DNA of 64,000 nucleotides, from positions 620,001 to 684,000 of the forward strand of contig OZ245822.1 in the NCBI GenBank assembly GCA_965228545.1, given 5' to 3'. The notes beneath the pieces were generated by a model. That model searched no databases and was not told the origin of the DNA. It worked only from the letters and a program-made list of their open reading frames with translations. This stretch comes from HXMU1420-13 sp965228545. GTDB lineage: Bacteria > Bacteroidota > Rhodothermia > Balneolales > Balneolaceae. Positions 1-9,185 of this stretch are shown piece after piece (positions within the stretch are counted from its first letter, which is position 1; each line of letters begins with the position of its first letter). The position numbers were made by a program, and so were the translations under genes.

Positions 1-1
1 G

Positions 2-733
2 ACAGGTACTTTGCTTGATGAGTCGATTTATTTCTGGCGGGTAATGTCTATGGATGATGAAGGATTAGTATCAGATTGGAGTGAAACACAAGTCTTTATT
101 ATCAATCAAAAACTTGATCCGCCAACTGTTTTTGAATTGAATAGTCCCGTAAATGGAGTAGATACTTTGACTGTGAATCCTGTCTTTAGCTGGACATCAA
201 GTAGTGATTCCGATTTATTCGATCAGGTTTACTATCGATTTAATTTATCACAAGATTCACTTTTCACAAATCTACTTTACGATGAAGTGATATCAAATGA
301 TACTACATTAGCAATTGAAGAAACATTAAGTACTGGTGATTATTTCTGGAAAGTGCTAGCCATCGATACGGACAGCCTGTTCACTTTCGGTTCTAATTCG
401 AATGTTGAACCATTCAAGTTCACCATTGTTGAGCGGGTTTCAAGTGAGATTATTTATGAACTACCCGAGGATTTCACACTTTCTCAAAACTACCCAAACC
501 CATTCAACCCAAGCACAACATTGCAATTTAGTCTTCCTGAAGCTTCACAAGTTCGTTTAGAAATATTCAATTTGCTCGGACAAAAAGTAAGCACACTGGT
601 TGCTGGTGATAAGTTGCAAGCAGGGTGGCATTCGGTTCAGTTTGATGCGAGCAATTTGTCTTCCGGTGTCTACATCTATCGAATACAAGCCGGAGAATTT
701 GTGCAGACAAAACGCATGTTGTTGATTAAGTAG
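2..733 (+). CDS. C-terminal part of a secreted protein with T9SS sorting domain (5' end outside window)
   Basis: The reading frame is open to the left edge of the window, so this is the 3' part of a longer gene; the TTG at 11 is not a convincing start. The visible part has two fibronectin-III/Ig-like modules (WRVMSMDDEG and, about 100 residues later, FWKVLAIDTDS), as in sugar- or surface-binding secreted proteins. The last ~80 residues are a type A T9SS C-terminal sorting domain: QNYPNPFNPST, then LGQKVSTL, SGVYIYRI and the basic end TKRMLLIK. Proteins of this class are exported by Sec, carried across the outer membrane by the type IX system, and the domain is removed on secretion. The catalytic or binding N-terminal part is not visible, so the function is unknown. 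Confidence 0.85.
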   Translation, partial: TGTLLDESIYFWRVMSMDDEGLVSDWSETQVFIINQKLDPPTVFELNSPVNGVDTLTVNPVFSWTSSSDSDLFDQVYYRFNLSQDSLFTNLLYDEVISNDTTLAIEETLSTGDYFWKVLAIDTDSLFTFGSNSNVEPFKFTIVERVSSEIIYELPEDFTLSQNYPNPFNPSTTLQFSLPEASQVRLEIFNLLGQKVSTLVAGDKLQAGWHSVQFDASNLSSGVYIYRIQAGEFVQTKRMLLIK

Positions 734-779
734 AGAAAACCGACCAACGACGAAAGAGGGACGACGAATGGTTACTACG

Positions 780-1298
780 TCATCCGTCGTTCGTCATTTC
801 AATTATCTTTTTCATCCATTTGTGAACCAGTTCATAAATCCCGGGTGAATTCCCTTCACTCGGCCCGGCTACATTCAGAATCTTGATATTGTTCGTTGTT
901 ATCCATTCAGAAACTTCAGTCATTTTCGCTGTTTTACTCAAATCAACAATTATATAAGGTTTGCCAAGCCTCTTCGCTGTTTCTATTGATAATTCTGTGC
1001 CTGAATCATGAGCTTGCAGAATGATGTCACTTTGTAACTTTGCGCCTTCCACGAATACCAACAACCCATCCGCATCTCTTACATTCCAAATGGTGCGTTG
1101 AGATCGGGGGACTTCACGGGCTGTAGCAGCACTTTCGTTCAGTGTTTCTGTAAGATTGAATCTCTCTGGAATAACTCCATTCTCGCATACTCGCCCAGGT
1201 GGACACCATCCACCGTGCTCTATTCCAGCATCTATGGCAGCTTGAAGTGCGGCCTGATCGACTCCTGTTTGTCCACCAGTGATTATTTTCTTAAGCAT
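780..1298 (-). CDS. YpsA-like / putative molybdenum-carrier family nucleotide-binding protein
   Basis: A 172-residue protein beginning with the family signature GGQTGVDQAALQAAIDAG and continuing with WCPPGRVCENG and an Rx(5)T-type patch. This fits the single-domain Rossmann-like family annotated as putative molybdenum carrier (related to YpsA and the SLOG/DprA-type nucleotide-binding domains). The second half has the typical SIETAKRLGKPYIIVDL strand-helix. The biochemical role of the family is poorly defined; a nucleotide or nucleotide-derived ligand is expected, and binding of molybdenum cofactor is a family annotation, not shown here. Its ATG lies 16 bp inside the end of btaB, so it is probably co-transcribed with the betaine-lipid genes, but a functional link is not obvious. 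Confidence 0.75.
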   Translation of the reverse strand: MLKKIITGGQTGVDQAALQAAIDAGIEHGGWCPPGRVCENGVIPERFNLTETLNESAATAREVPRSQRTIWNVRDADGLLVFVEGAKLQSDIILQAHDSGTELSIETAKRLGKPYIIVDLSKTAKMTEVSEWITTNNIKILNVAGPSEGNSPGIYELVHKWMKKIIEMTNDG

Positions 1299-1882
1299 GC
1301 TTTTATTGTTGAATAGCTATAAAGTCCGCAAAAAGCCTTTCGTGTATCTTTCTCATAAATATTAAAGTGATACTCAATTTTGTGAAAAAGCTGATGGTTA
1401 AAATGAACATGATTTTTTGCCATCCAATTGGAGAACCATGTGTAGGGTGTTTTGTCAAAATCTACAACCAACAATATTCCATCATGCGTTAAATGTTGTG
1501 CAATAGCATCCAGAATTTGCTCTAAATCTTCCATCATAGAAAGGGAATACGATACTGTAATCAGATCAAATGTGTTGGTTTGAAAAGAGTTGATCGAATA
1601 TTTCTCATTGAACCATTGAACACCATGTAGATTTTTTTGTTTAGCCTGATGAAGCATCTCCGGGGATGGGTCGATTGCCGAAATCGAACATTCAGGGTAG
1701 GAGGTATGCAAAATGGAAGTAATTTTTCCCGTGCCACATCCTAGATCTAAAATTCGCGAACCGGATGCAATCTCAGGGAAATAGTTATAGATCTGATTTC
1801 GTCCGAATAGAAAACCCCATCTAGTTATATCATAAATAGGTGCGTGTAATTTGTAATATTCTTGAAGTGTTATTGGAATCAT
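1283..1882 (-). CDS. btaB: BtaB-like SAM-dependent N-methyltransferase, betaine lipid synthesis
   Basis: A class I SAM-dependent methyltransferase of about 199 residues. Motif I is ILDLGCGTGKITSIL, followed by an acidic motif II around SAIDPSPEML. The segment LITVSYSLSMMEDL matches the post-motif region I recall for BtaB, where YALSM is typical. BtaB methylates the amino group of diacylglyceryl-homoserine three times to give the betaine lipid DGTS. The chosen ATG overlaps the stop of the upstream btaA-like gene in an ATGA junction (1879-1882), which favours this start over a longer ORF beginning at 1942. The identification rests mainly on the coupling with BtaA; as an isolated sequence it would only be called a methyltransferase. 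Confidence 0.75.
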   Translation of the reverse strand: MIPITLQEYYKLHAPIYDITRWGFLFGRNQIYNYFPEIASGSRILDLGCGTGKITSILHTSYPECSISAIDPSPEMLHQAKQKNLHGVQWFNEKYSINSFQTNTFDLITVSYSLSMMEDLEQILDAIAQHLTHDGILLVVDFDKTPYTWFSNWMAKNHVHFNHQLFHKIEYHFNIYEKDTRKAFCGLYSYSTIKACLRK

Positions 1883-3003
1883 TCTATAACTCCTAAATAG
1901 GTTCCGGTGTAGGTGCCAACTCTGTCGTTTATTTTCAACCAATTTGGGTCAATTTGCACTATGTTACATCGCTCTAGTACAAAATCCGGTAGGAATGTTA
2001 AATCATCAAAAGCTGTACGGAAGAGTATTTTAGCCTTGGGTTCAGCTCGATCAAATATCAACTCCCATTCTTTGTATAAAGCTTTTGTTGAATGTCCAAT
2101 CATCCAATCCATATGATCGAGCAAGACAAAATGGGTAAACTTCTCCTGAGTATTTCTCAGATGGTTGGAGAATGAAGCGGTAGTAAACTCAATGTTTTGC
2201 GAGCGACTGCGGAGTTTTTCGAAATTTTCTTCGCGAAGATAATCTAACGTTGGTTCCTTTAAAGACGGTAATTGTAAATATCTACCCCAATATGGATTAC
2301 TCGACGCCTGTTGATCTACAAATATTTGCCGTAATACTGTTCGCATAAAATGATTGATATCACCTACTGCATTTCGTTGCATTGCCGGAATTCCAGCAAG
2401 ACTTAATACTGCGTTTCTATGCCACATTTTAGATTCAAAACCGGACCATAATTCTGATTCAATATTATTGAAAAGATCATCGCGCTCAATTACTTCATCA
2501 GAACAGCTTATTTGAATTATGATGTCTCTTAACGATTTCCGATCGATAATAGAGTTTAGAAATCGGGCAAACATTCCGCTACCTCCTTCAAAATAAAATC
2601 CACGTCGGACTGGCGAAAAGTAATGAATGTGTGAATCCCAAAAATCTATAGTGGATTGTGATAACAAATCCCTTACAGATTGATAAATAATTTGGTAATT
2701 CTCGGATCTTCCATCCCAGAAAAAGTCAGCGAAATGTTGATAATCGCAGTGTTGAAGCAAACTCAGTTTTAATTCCAACAGAGCCGTTTGCTTTGGATTA
2801 ATATCAACGCTGTGAATAATTTTCGGATTATCTAATAAGTAGGAAAGCGCGTTACATCCGGCAGAGCTGATCATCATAATTTTACTTTGATCATTTATGT
2901 TTAGTAATTGCCGGTCTACAGAAGCATCTTCCCAACACATATTGTAAACCAAATAATTGTGGTGAATAAATCTGAACCAGATACTAGAAGGGGTAAAGTG
3001 CAA
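1879..3003 (-). CDS. btaA: BtaA-like SAM:diacylglycerol 3-amino-3-carboxypropyltransferase (DUF3419)
   Basis: A 374-residue DUF3419-family protein. It shows the family hallmark NMCWEDASVDRQLL near the N-terminus, then ISSAGCNALSYLL and HSVDINPKQTALLELK, a Rossmann SAM-binding region. BtaA transfers the aminocarboxypropyl group of SAM to diacylglycerol, giving diacylglyceryl-homoserine, the first step to the phosphorus-free lipid DGTS. The C-terminal part contains FTHFVLLDHMDWM, also typical. The start used is a TTG at 3003; an internal ATG at residue 22 would remove the conserved CWED context, so it is unlikely. No good Shine-Dalgarno sequence is visible. It is followed directly by btaB with a 4-bp overlap, which strongly supports the pathway assignment. 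Confidence 0.85.
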   Translation of the reverse strand: MHFTPSSIWFRFIHHNYLVYNMCWEDASVDRQLLNINDQSKIMMISSAGCNALSYLLDNPKIIHSVDINPKQTALLELKLSLLQHCDYQHFADFFWDGRSENYQIIYQSVRDLLSQSTIDFWDSHIHYFSPVRRGFYFEGGSGMFARFLNSIIDRKSLRDIIIQISCSDEVIERDDLFNNIESELWSGFESKMWHRNAVLSLAGIPAMQRNAVGDINHFMRTVLRQIFVDQQASSNPYWGRYLQLPSLKEPTLDYLREENFEKLRSRSQNIEFTTASFSNHLRNTQEKFTHFVLLDHMDWMIGHSTKALYKEWELIFDRAEPKAKILFRTAFDDLTFLPDFVLERCNIVQIDPNWLKINDRVGTYTGTYLGVIE

Positions 3004-3100
3004 AAATCTAGGTGTTTAATACTTACATTAAAGGTATAAAACTTACAAACTATTTCGGTTCATATTTGTATTTTCAAAGCAAACTAAAAAAAGGATTATC

Positions 3101-3370
3101 ATGGCAGAATCGAAAAAAATTGACGACGTTCAAAAGAAAATTGGTCGCGCAGTATCAGACACCTCAGAAGTAATTCAAGAGAAAGTTGAAATGAAATACG
3201 ATGATGTAATCGATCGGCTTAAAGACGAACGAGACTGGATTGAACGTGAATTAAGGCACGAATATCGAAACGCTCGCCGATATGTACGAGCCAATCCGGA
3301 AAAAGGAGTAGGGTTCGCCTTAGCTGCAGGAATCGTAATCGGAATTCTACTCGGGCGATCATCTAAATAA
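3101..3370 (+). CDS. Small DUF883/ElaB-like inner-membrane protein
   Basis: An 89-residue protein with a charged, helical N-terminal two thirds (amphipathic, likely coiled coil, rich in K, E, D and R) and one C-terminal membrane segment, GVGFALAAGIVIGILLG, ending in RSSK. The sequence RRYVRANPEKGVGFALAAG just before the membrane segment is the signature of the DUF883 (ElaB/YqjD) family, whose E. coli members are inner-membrane proteins that bind ribosomes in stationary phase. Whether that role holds here is unknown. It stands alone between the divergent btaA and prfB and is probably its own transcript. Confidence 0.8.
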   Translation: MAESKKIDDVQKKIGRAVSDTSEVIQEKVEMKYDDVIDRLKDERDWIERELRHEYRNARRYVRANPEKGVGFALAAGIVIGILLGRSSK

Positions 3371-3448
3371 TTAATCGAAACATATTTAATCAACGAAGTA
3401 CGAACGTACGGAGTTGAAATTTTTCATTTTTCACTTTTCATTCAAAAA

Positions 3449-4568
3449 ATGGCTATAAATAAAGATCATCTACAAGAAAATTTCGAGCGTTTGGATGCGC
3501 TCAGGGGGTATCTTTGACTACGACAAACGAAAAGTTCGGGTAATAGAATTAACTGAACGCACACAAAATCCGGAGTTTTGGAATGATCCTGACAACGCCC
3601 GAGTGGTGATGCAGGAGCTAGACAATGAGAAAAGTCTGGTAAAAGCTTGGGATGATTTAGATGCAGTTCGCGAAAGTATCAACGTGTTTCTGGAATTTCA
3701 GGAAATGGGCGAGGATGTTGAAGACGAACTGGATGCAGAATATGAAAAACTGTTGAAAGGATTAGAATCCCTGGAGTTGCGCAACATGCTGAAAGGATCG
3801 GATGATCATCGCGATGCAGTGGTAACTTTTAATCCAGGTGCGGGTGGTACCGAAAGTCAGGATTGGGGGCAGATGCTGTACCGTATGTACACGCGATGGG
3901 CTGATCGAAACGACTTCAAAGTGTCTGTTATAGACTATCAAGATGGAGATGTTGCCGGAATTAAAAGTGCTACTATCGAGGTGCAAGGCACTAATGCTTA
4001 TGGCTTTTTGAAAGCAGAAAGTGGGGTTCATCGTCTGGTTCGAGTTTCTCCATTTGACAGTAATGCACGCCGACATACTTCCTTTTGTTCGGTATTTGTT
4101 TCTCCATTGATTGATGATACCATTGAAGTTGACATCAACGAAAGCGATGTGGAACTACAGCGTTTTCACTCAAGTGGGGCCGGAGGACAGAATGTGAACA
4201 AGGTAGAAACCGGTGTACGACTTATTTGGACCGGCACGCTTTCTGACGGTTCTGAGAAGCGCGTTGTGGCAGAATGTCAACAAGAACGCTCACAGCTTCA
4301 AAATCGTGAAAAAGCGATGGTGTTGTTGAAATCGCGCATTTATGAGCACGAAAAAGAGATTCAGGAAGCCGAAAAAGCACGGCTAGAAGGCTCGAAAGGC
4401 AAAAACGAATGGGGATCGCAAATTCGCAGTTACGTGTTCGACGATCAACGCGTGAAAGATCATCGTACAAATCATGAAACATCGAATGTAAGCGCAGTTA
4501 TGGATGGTGATCTCGATGACTTTATTAAAGCCTTTTTGTTGATGATTTCCACGGAAGAACAAGAATAA
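3449..4568 (+). CDS. prfB: Peptide chain release factor 2 (programmed +1 frameshift)
   Basis: Release factor 2, which terminates translation at UGA and UAA. The gene is in two frames: a 22-codon first frame from ATG 3449 (MAINKDHLQENFERLDALRGYL) ends at TGA 3515-3517, and the rest continues in the +1 frame from GAC at 3516 (DYDKRKVRV...). The product is about 373 residues. Visible key elements are the SPF codon-recognition motif (HRLVRVSPFDSNARRH), the catalytic GGQ loop (SSGAGGQNVNKVETG) and the RF2-type ending WGSQIRSYVFDDQRVKDHR. It is followed after six bases by nadB and then coaE, so the three probably form one operon. A gene caller that does not model the frameshift would report a truncated start at 3495. 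Confidence 0.97.
3503..3518 (+). other. prfB: prfB programmed +1 frameshift site
   Basis: The sequence AGGGGGTATCTTTGAC contains an internal Shine-Dalgarno-like AGGGGG placed just before the slippery codon CTT and the in-frame TGA stop followed by C. This is the same arrangement as in E. coli prfB: low RF2 makes the ribosome pause at UGA and slip +1, which autoregulates RF2 synthesis. Confidence 0.97.
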
Positions 4569-4574
4569 GTTTGT

Positions 4575-6143
4575 ATGCAGAATTTTGATTTTCTCGTTAT
4601 CGGAAGCGGCCTAGCCGGACTTTCATTCGCACTAAAAGCTGCTGAATTTGGTACGGTTGCAATTGTTACAAAGCGAGAAATCAATGAAGCAAATACGAGT
4701 TATGCGCAAGGTGGTATCTCAGGGGTGATGAATTTGGATAATGATTCTTACGAGAAACATATCCAAGACACGCTTATTGCCGGTGCAGGATTGTGCGATG
4801 AAGTTGCTGTTGAGGCAATGGTTAAAGAGGCTCCGCGCTTGATTAACGAATTAATGAGCAGAGGAGTAGAGTTTACCAAAGAGAACGGCAAACTTCATTT
4901 AGGGCGCGAAGGTGGACATTCTGAAAACCGCGTGGTACATGTTGATGATGCTACCGGGATGGAAGTAGAAAATGTGATGGTACGCAATGTGAAAAACCAT
5001 CCAAATATCACTGTGTTCGAACATTATTTTGCGATGGAGCTTCTCACAGAGCATCACCTCGGCAAAAAAGTGAAGTACCTCAAAAATATACATTGTTATG
5101 GGGCTTATGTACTAGAAGAGGCTTCCGGAAAGGTTCATCGAATGTTGGCCAAACGAACTATTCTAGCAACGGGAGGGGCGGGAGCAGTTTATGCAAAAAC
5201 TACCAACCCGGATATCGCTACAGGCGACGGCATTGCTATGGCTTATCGAGCGAAAGCCAGCATTAAAAATATGGAGTTTGTGCAATTTCATCCCACCGCA
5301 TTGAATGTGCCCGAAGCTGATTCATTTCTGATTTCAGAAGCATTACGTGGCCACGGTGCCATACTCAGAAATGCTGAAGGAGAAGCATTTATGGAACAAT
5401 ATGACACCCGCAAAGAACTTGCTCCACGTGATATTGTAGCGCGTGCAATTGATGACCAGTTAAAAAAGAGAGGAGATAAATCTGTCTTTTTGGATATAAC
5501 ACATTTACCTGCCCATGAAATCAAGCACGCTTTCCCAAACATATATGAAACATGCCTAAAATACGGCATTGATATAACCCGACATTTGATTCCTGTTGTA
5601 CCCGCAGCTCACTATTTTTGTGGTGGGGTAGAAACCGACTTAGAGGGAAGAACGTCCATCAAACAGTTGTATGCATGTGGGGAAGTGGCATGTACCGGTG
5701 TGCATGGGGCAAATAGATTGGCATCCAATAGTTTATTAGAAGCACTTTACTTCGCAGATCAGGCGGTATTATCAGCAAAAACTGATTTAGCTAAGAGTAG
5801 ATTTAATGAACAAATTCCACAATGGGATGAAAGCGGAACATTCAATACCAAAGAATGGGTATTGATTTCTCATAACAGAGAAGAGCTTCAACAGATAATG
5901 AGTAATTACGTGGGTATTGTGCGTAGTGATCTTCGTTTGGAAAGAGCTCTTAGGCGACAAACTTTGCTTTATGAAGAAGTTGAGGATTTCTATAGCAGAA
6001 CAAGAGTAAGTATCCCCTTGTTTGAACTTAGAAATTTGATCAGCATAGCATTTTTGATCATCAGGGCGGCGATGGATAGAAAAGAAAGCTGCGGATTGCA
6101 CTATAACATCGACTTCGAAGATAGTTTAGGTCAACTTGCATGA
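4575..6143 (+). CDS. nadB: L-aspartate oxidase
   Basis: A 522-residue FAD-dependent L-aspartate oxidase, which oxidises aspartate to iminoaspartate in the first step of de novo NAD synthesis. The N-terminal dinucleotide-binding motif is VIGSGLAGL (G10, G12, G15). It then has TSYAQGGISG, the REGGHSENRVVH segment, the ATGGAGAVY loop, MEFVQFHPTAL, and the C-terminal ACGEVACTGVHGANRLASNSLLEAL flavin-domain signature, all in the order expected for NadB rather than for the related fumarate reductase flavoprotein. Length is normal for the family. It lies six bases after prfB and overlaps coaE by four bases (ATGA). Confidence 0.96.
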   Translation: MQNFDFLVIGSGLAGLSFALKAAEFGTVAIVTKREINEANTSYAQGGISGVMNLDNDSYEKHIQDTLIAGAGLCDEVAVEAMVKEAPRLINELMSRGVEFTKENGKLHLGREGGHSENRVVHVDDATGMEVENVMVRNVKNHPNITVFEHYFAMELLTEHHLGKKVKYLKNIHCYGAYVLEEASGKVHRMLAKRTILATGGAGAVYAKTTNPDIATGDGIAMAYRAKASIKNMEFVQFHPTALNVPEADSFLISEALRGHGAILRNAEGEAFMEQYDTRKELAPRDIVARAIDDQLKKRGDKSVFLDITHLPAHEIKHAFPNIYETCLKYGIDITRHLIPVVPAAHYFCGGVETDLEGRTSIKQLYACGEVACTGVHGANRLASNSLLEALYFADQAVLSAKTDLAKSRFNEQIPQWDESGTFNTKEWVLISHNREELQQIMSNYVGIVRSDLRLERALRRQTLLYEEVEDFYSRTRVSIPLFELRNLISIAFLIIRAAMDRKESCGLHYNIDFEDSLGQLA

Positions 6144-6736
6144 TTCGGGTTGGTGTAACAGGAGGGATTGGATCAGGGAAAACTACCTTTTGTAAAGAAT
6201 TAGAAGCATTAGGTGCCTTTGTTGCGTATGCCGATGATATTGCCAAAAAGCTGATGGTGGAAGATGAATCGCTGATCCATGAAATCGTAAAAACATTTGG
6301 CGAAGACTCATATCATCAAGATGGGAGTTTAAACCGGGAATATCTTGCAAAAGAAGCTTTTGAAAAAAACCGTGTTGAAGAATTGAATGCTATTGTGCAC
6401 CCACGATTATGGCAATATATCGAGGAAATAGCAGATAAAAAAGAAAATGAGGGGTTTAGGGTTTTTGTAAAAGAAGCGGCTCTCTTACTAAAAGATGGTA
6501 GACCATCAAATATTGATGTAGTGATATTAATTTTAGCAAAGGAAGAGGATCGAATACAACGGGTAGTAAAGCGCGATAAAACCCAGGTGGGCAAAGTAGA
6601 GGAGAGAATGCAGCAGCAACGAAACTTCGAAGAGCTACAACAGTTAGCCGATATACTAATTCGAAATAATGGAAGCTTAAACAACCTCAAGGATAAAGCA
6701 GAGAGTGTTTACTTTGATCTCGTTCAGAAATTGTAA
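6140..6736 (+). CDS. coaE: Dephospho-CoA kinase
   Basis: A 198-residue P-loop kinase that phosphorylates dephospho-CoA at the 3'-hydroxyl, the last step of coenzyme A synthesis. The P-loop is GVTGGIGSGKTT at residues 5-16. The DD pair in YADDIAKKLM follows, then the lid-type segment KRDKTQVGKVEERMQQQ and a C-terminal IRNNGSLNNLKDKA that matches the usual end of CoaE. The start ATG overlaps the nadB stop codon, so the two cofactor genes are translationally coupled, and the operon begins with prfB. Confidence 0.95.
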   Translation: MIRVGVTGGIGSGKTTFCKELEALGAFVAYADDIAKKLMVEDESLIHEIVKTFGEDSYHQDGSLNREYLAKEAFEKNRVEELNAIVHPRLWQYIEEIADKKENEGFRVFVKEAALLLKDGRPSNIDVVILILAKEEDRIQRVVKRDKTQVGKVEERMQQQRNFEELQQLADILIRNNGSLNNLKDKAESVYFDLVQKL

Positions 6737-6814
6737 ACAATTTTAAATTTCTACTGTTTTCTGTTATAAAAACATTCTTATATTTATCAAAAAAGCGCTT
6801 CCAAAACAATTTTT

Positions 6815-7846
6815 ATGCATACAGTATCAGAAGCTAGATTGGTTACTTTAGAAGAGTACATTATTCAATCTCAAAATCGCTTTCCGGGTGCAACAGGGGA
6901 ACTCTCTCAATTACTTCGCGATATCGGCCTTGCCGCAAAAATCATATCACGTGAAGTTAATAAAGCCGGTATCACCAATATCTTAGGGGTGGATGGTTCA
7001 AAAAATGTACATGGCGAGGAGGTTAAAAAACTAGATGTATTCTCCGATCATCAGCTTATCTCTGCTTTAGAACGCTCTCAAATTACCTGTATGGTTATCT
7101 CTGAGGAAAATGATGGCATAGTTCGGTTAAGTAGTAAAGGTGGTAAGTATATCGTTTATCTAGATCCTTTAGACGGATCATCCAACATTGATGTTAATGT
7201 TTCTGTCGGCTCAATTTTTTCGATATATATGCGAGAAGCACGATTTGATCCTACTGTTAAAGAATCGGATGCCCTTCAACCGGGAATACGTCAAGTTGCT
7301 GCAGGATATGTACTGTATGGATCAAGTACTACCTTAGCCTACACTACAGGACTTGGAGTTTCATTATTTACGCTAGACCCAAGTATTGGCGAATTTATTC
7401 TGTGTAATAGGAATATTAAAATCCCACAAAAAGGGACGATTTACAGCATTAATGAAGGTAGTTACAATAGCTGGGATCTTGGCCTGAAAAAATACATCAA
7501 GTATTGTCAGGAATCCGACCCTGAAACCGGCAGACCATATACTGCGCGCTACATTGGCTCGATGGTAGCGGATGTACATCGCACGCTGATCAAAGGTGGT
7601 ATTTTCATTTATCCGCATAGTAATCGGTATCCGGAGGGTAAACTTCGGCTGATGTACGAATGCAATCCCTTGAGTATGATTATCGAACAAGCCGGTGGGA
7701 TGGCTTCAAATGGGGAAAGGCGAATTATGGAAATTGAACCTGTTGCCATTCATCAACGAACACCAATTTATATGGGTTCTCCAATTAATGTTCGTAAAGT
7801 GTTAGACTTCTTGGTAGAATATGCCGAAGAAAACACTGTAGCTTAG
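6815..7846 (+). CDS. fbp: Class I fructose-1,6-bisphosphatase
   Basis: A 343-residue class I FBPase, which removes the 1-phosphate of fructose 1,6-bisphosphate in gluconeogenesis. The metal-binding signature LDPLDGSSNIDVNVSVG is intact at about residues 117-133, preceded by VISEENDGI, where the conserved glutamate sits. The later KLRLMYECNPLSMIIEQAGG segment is the other family signature. The N-terminus matches the usual class I length. It is preceded by 78 AT-rich bases and ends five bases from the convergent MFS gene, with no separate terminator visible. Confidence 0.96.
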   Translation: MHTVSEARLVTLEEYIIQSQNRFPGATGELSQLLRDIGLAAKIISREVNKAGITNILGVDGSKNVHGEEVKKLDVFSDHQLISALERSQITCMVISEENDGIVRLSSKGGKYIVYLDPLDGSSNIDVNVSVGSIFSIYMREARFDPTVKESDALQPGIRQVAAGYVLYGSSTTLAYTTGLGVSLFTLDPSIGEFILCNRNIKIPQKGTIYSINEGSYNSWDLGLKKYIKYCQESDPETGRPYTARYIGSMVADVHRTLIKGGIFIYPHSNRYPEGKLRLMYECNPLSMIIEQAGGMASNGERRIMEIEPVAIHQRTPIYMGSPINVRKVLDFLVEYAEENTVA

Positions 7847-7850
7847 ATTC

Positions 7851-9146
7851 TTAAACTTCTTTGAGTGTAAAACTGAAGTAAATGCTACAAGCCAACATCG
7901 CACATAGGAATAGTAGAAGTACTTGCAGGCTTATCAGTTCAGCAATGATACCAATACCTGCGGCGATAATGGTGAAGAATCCGATGCAGGTGTTGGCCAA
8001 AGATATGTAAAGTGGGCGTTCATCTTTAGGCGCGAAATCGGTTAGCCAGGTTTTTCGACTTAACCTTGCCCCGGAGTGAATCATCATATTTGATAAAACC
8101 AGAGGAGCGAACAGGTAGATCGTTTTTAAAGAATCTGATAAGAGATCAAAGCCTAACACGATCAAAATATTCAAAATACCTAAGCCGGCGACTACCATCA
8201 TCATTTTTCTGCTAGAGCGGTCGGCAAACTTTCCCCAAAAGGGACTACTAATAAAACCCGCTATTCCACTAGCAATCACCAGTAAGCCAAGTCCGCTGAG
8301 GTTCGCACCTGTAACATTTTTACCATAAACGATAAGAAAGGGCTGTGCTAAGGGTATAGCCATCAATAAAGCTCTTGATATAATAAAGTTTCTCAGATTG
8401 TGATTCTCTTTAAGTAACTCCCATCCCTTTTTGATTTCATTAATCGGCGACCTTCCACCTTGATTAGCTCCTTCTTTTTCGTTGATGATCAAAAAGAAAT
8501 AGCCGGCCCCAAACCAAAGTAGACCTGAAGTGATTATCAAAGTTATAACAGAAGATTCCGAACTGTTGATGCTTAAATAGAAATACATACCTAGTCCGGC
8601 AATGAGAGTGAGAATTCCTCCTCCGGTTGCACGTGCAGCCAATAATTGTCCGCGTTTACCTTTTGGGATGGTTTTTGCCATTACATCTTTAAAGCTAACC
8701 GAGCCCACTCCACTTGCTATACTAAACAAAAATAACGACAACGTGATGAGTAAAGCAGCAACGTTACCATCAAAAAAAAGGAAGGCAAGCATCATGCAAA
8801 AAACCATAGCAGATTGGAAAAAAGCTGCGAATGCCCAAAAGTATTTTCTCTTCTGGTAGCCACGAATTTTAGCAGAAACGATGAGTTGTGGAAGTAGGGA
8901 GCCTGCATTTTTCAAAGGAACCAATAATCCTGTAAACACTGATGAGGCCCCTAAAAGTGAAAGAATCCAGGGTAGAGTAACACCGGGGCTTACCAGCTGT
9001 TCAGCTAATTTGGAACAAAATCCACTAAGCGTATTTTTAAGGTAATTGCCGGCTACGTTGGTACACTGCTCTTCACTTATAGCCTCACAAACCCGTTCTT
9101 CGCCATCGTCGGTAATCCAGTCATAAATCTGTTCTTTCGTCTTCAC
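7851..9146 (-). CDS. Major facilitator superfamily transporter
   Basis: A 431-residue membrane protein with about twelve hydrophobic segments after a ~65-residue hydrophilic N-terminus containing two cysteines. The loop FWGKFADRSSRKMMMVVAG between segments fits the MFS motif A between helices of one half. The first half has VSFKDVMAKTIPKGKRGQLLAARATGGG. The long soluble N-terminal extension is characteristic of a subgroup of uncharacterised MFS proteins. The substrate cannot be read from sequence. It lies 39 bases after the DUF192 lipoprotein gene in the same direction. Confidence 0.8.
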   Translation of the reverse strand: MKTKEQIYDWITDDGEERVCEAISEEQCTNVAGNYLKNTLSGFCSKLAEQLVSPGVTLPWILSLLGASSVFTGLLVPLKNAGSLLPQLIVSAKIRGYQKRKYFWAFAAFFQSAMVFCMMLAFLFFDGNVAALLITLSLFLFSIASGVGSVSFKDVMAKTIPKGKRGQLLAARATGGGILTLIAGLGMYFYLSINSSESSVITLIITSGLLWFGAGYFFLIINEKEGANQGGRSPINEIKKGWELLKENHNLRNFIISRALLMAIPLAQPFLIVYGKNVTGANLSGLGLLVIASGIAGFISSPFWGKFADRSSRKMMMVVAGLGILNILIVLGFDLLSDSLKTIYLFAPLVLSNMMIHSGARLSRKTWLTDFAPKDERPLYISLANTCIGFFTIIAAGIGIIAELISLQVLLLFLCAMLACSIYFSFTLKEV

Positions 9147-9185
9147 AGCGGTAGAACGGATCTCAATTTATAATAATTCGCCGGG

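Noticed and set aside
1882..1942. Longer start for the BtaB-like methyltransferase
   Set aside because: It would overlap btaA by 64 bases, whereas ATG 1882 gives the standard ATGA junction.
3495..4568. prfB starting at 3495 as a complete gene
   Set aside because: The first 22 codons and the +1 frameshift site upstream show that the true start is at 3449.
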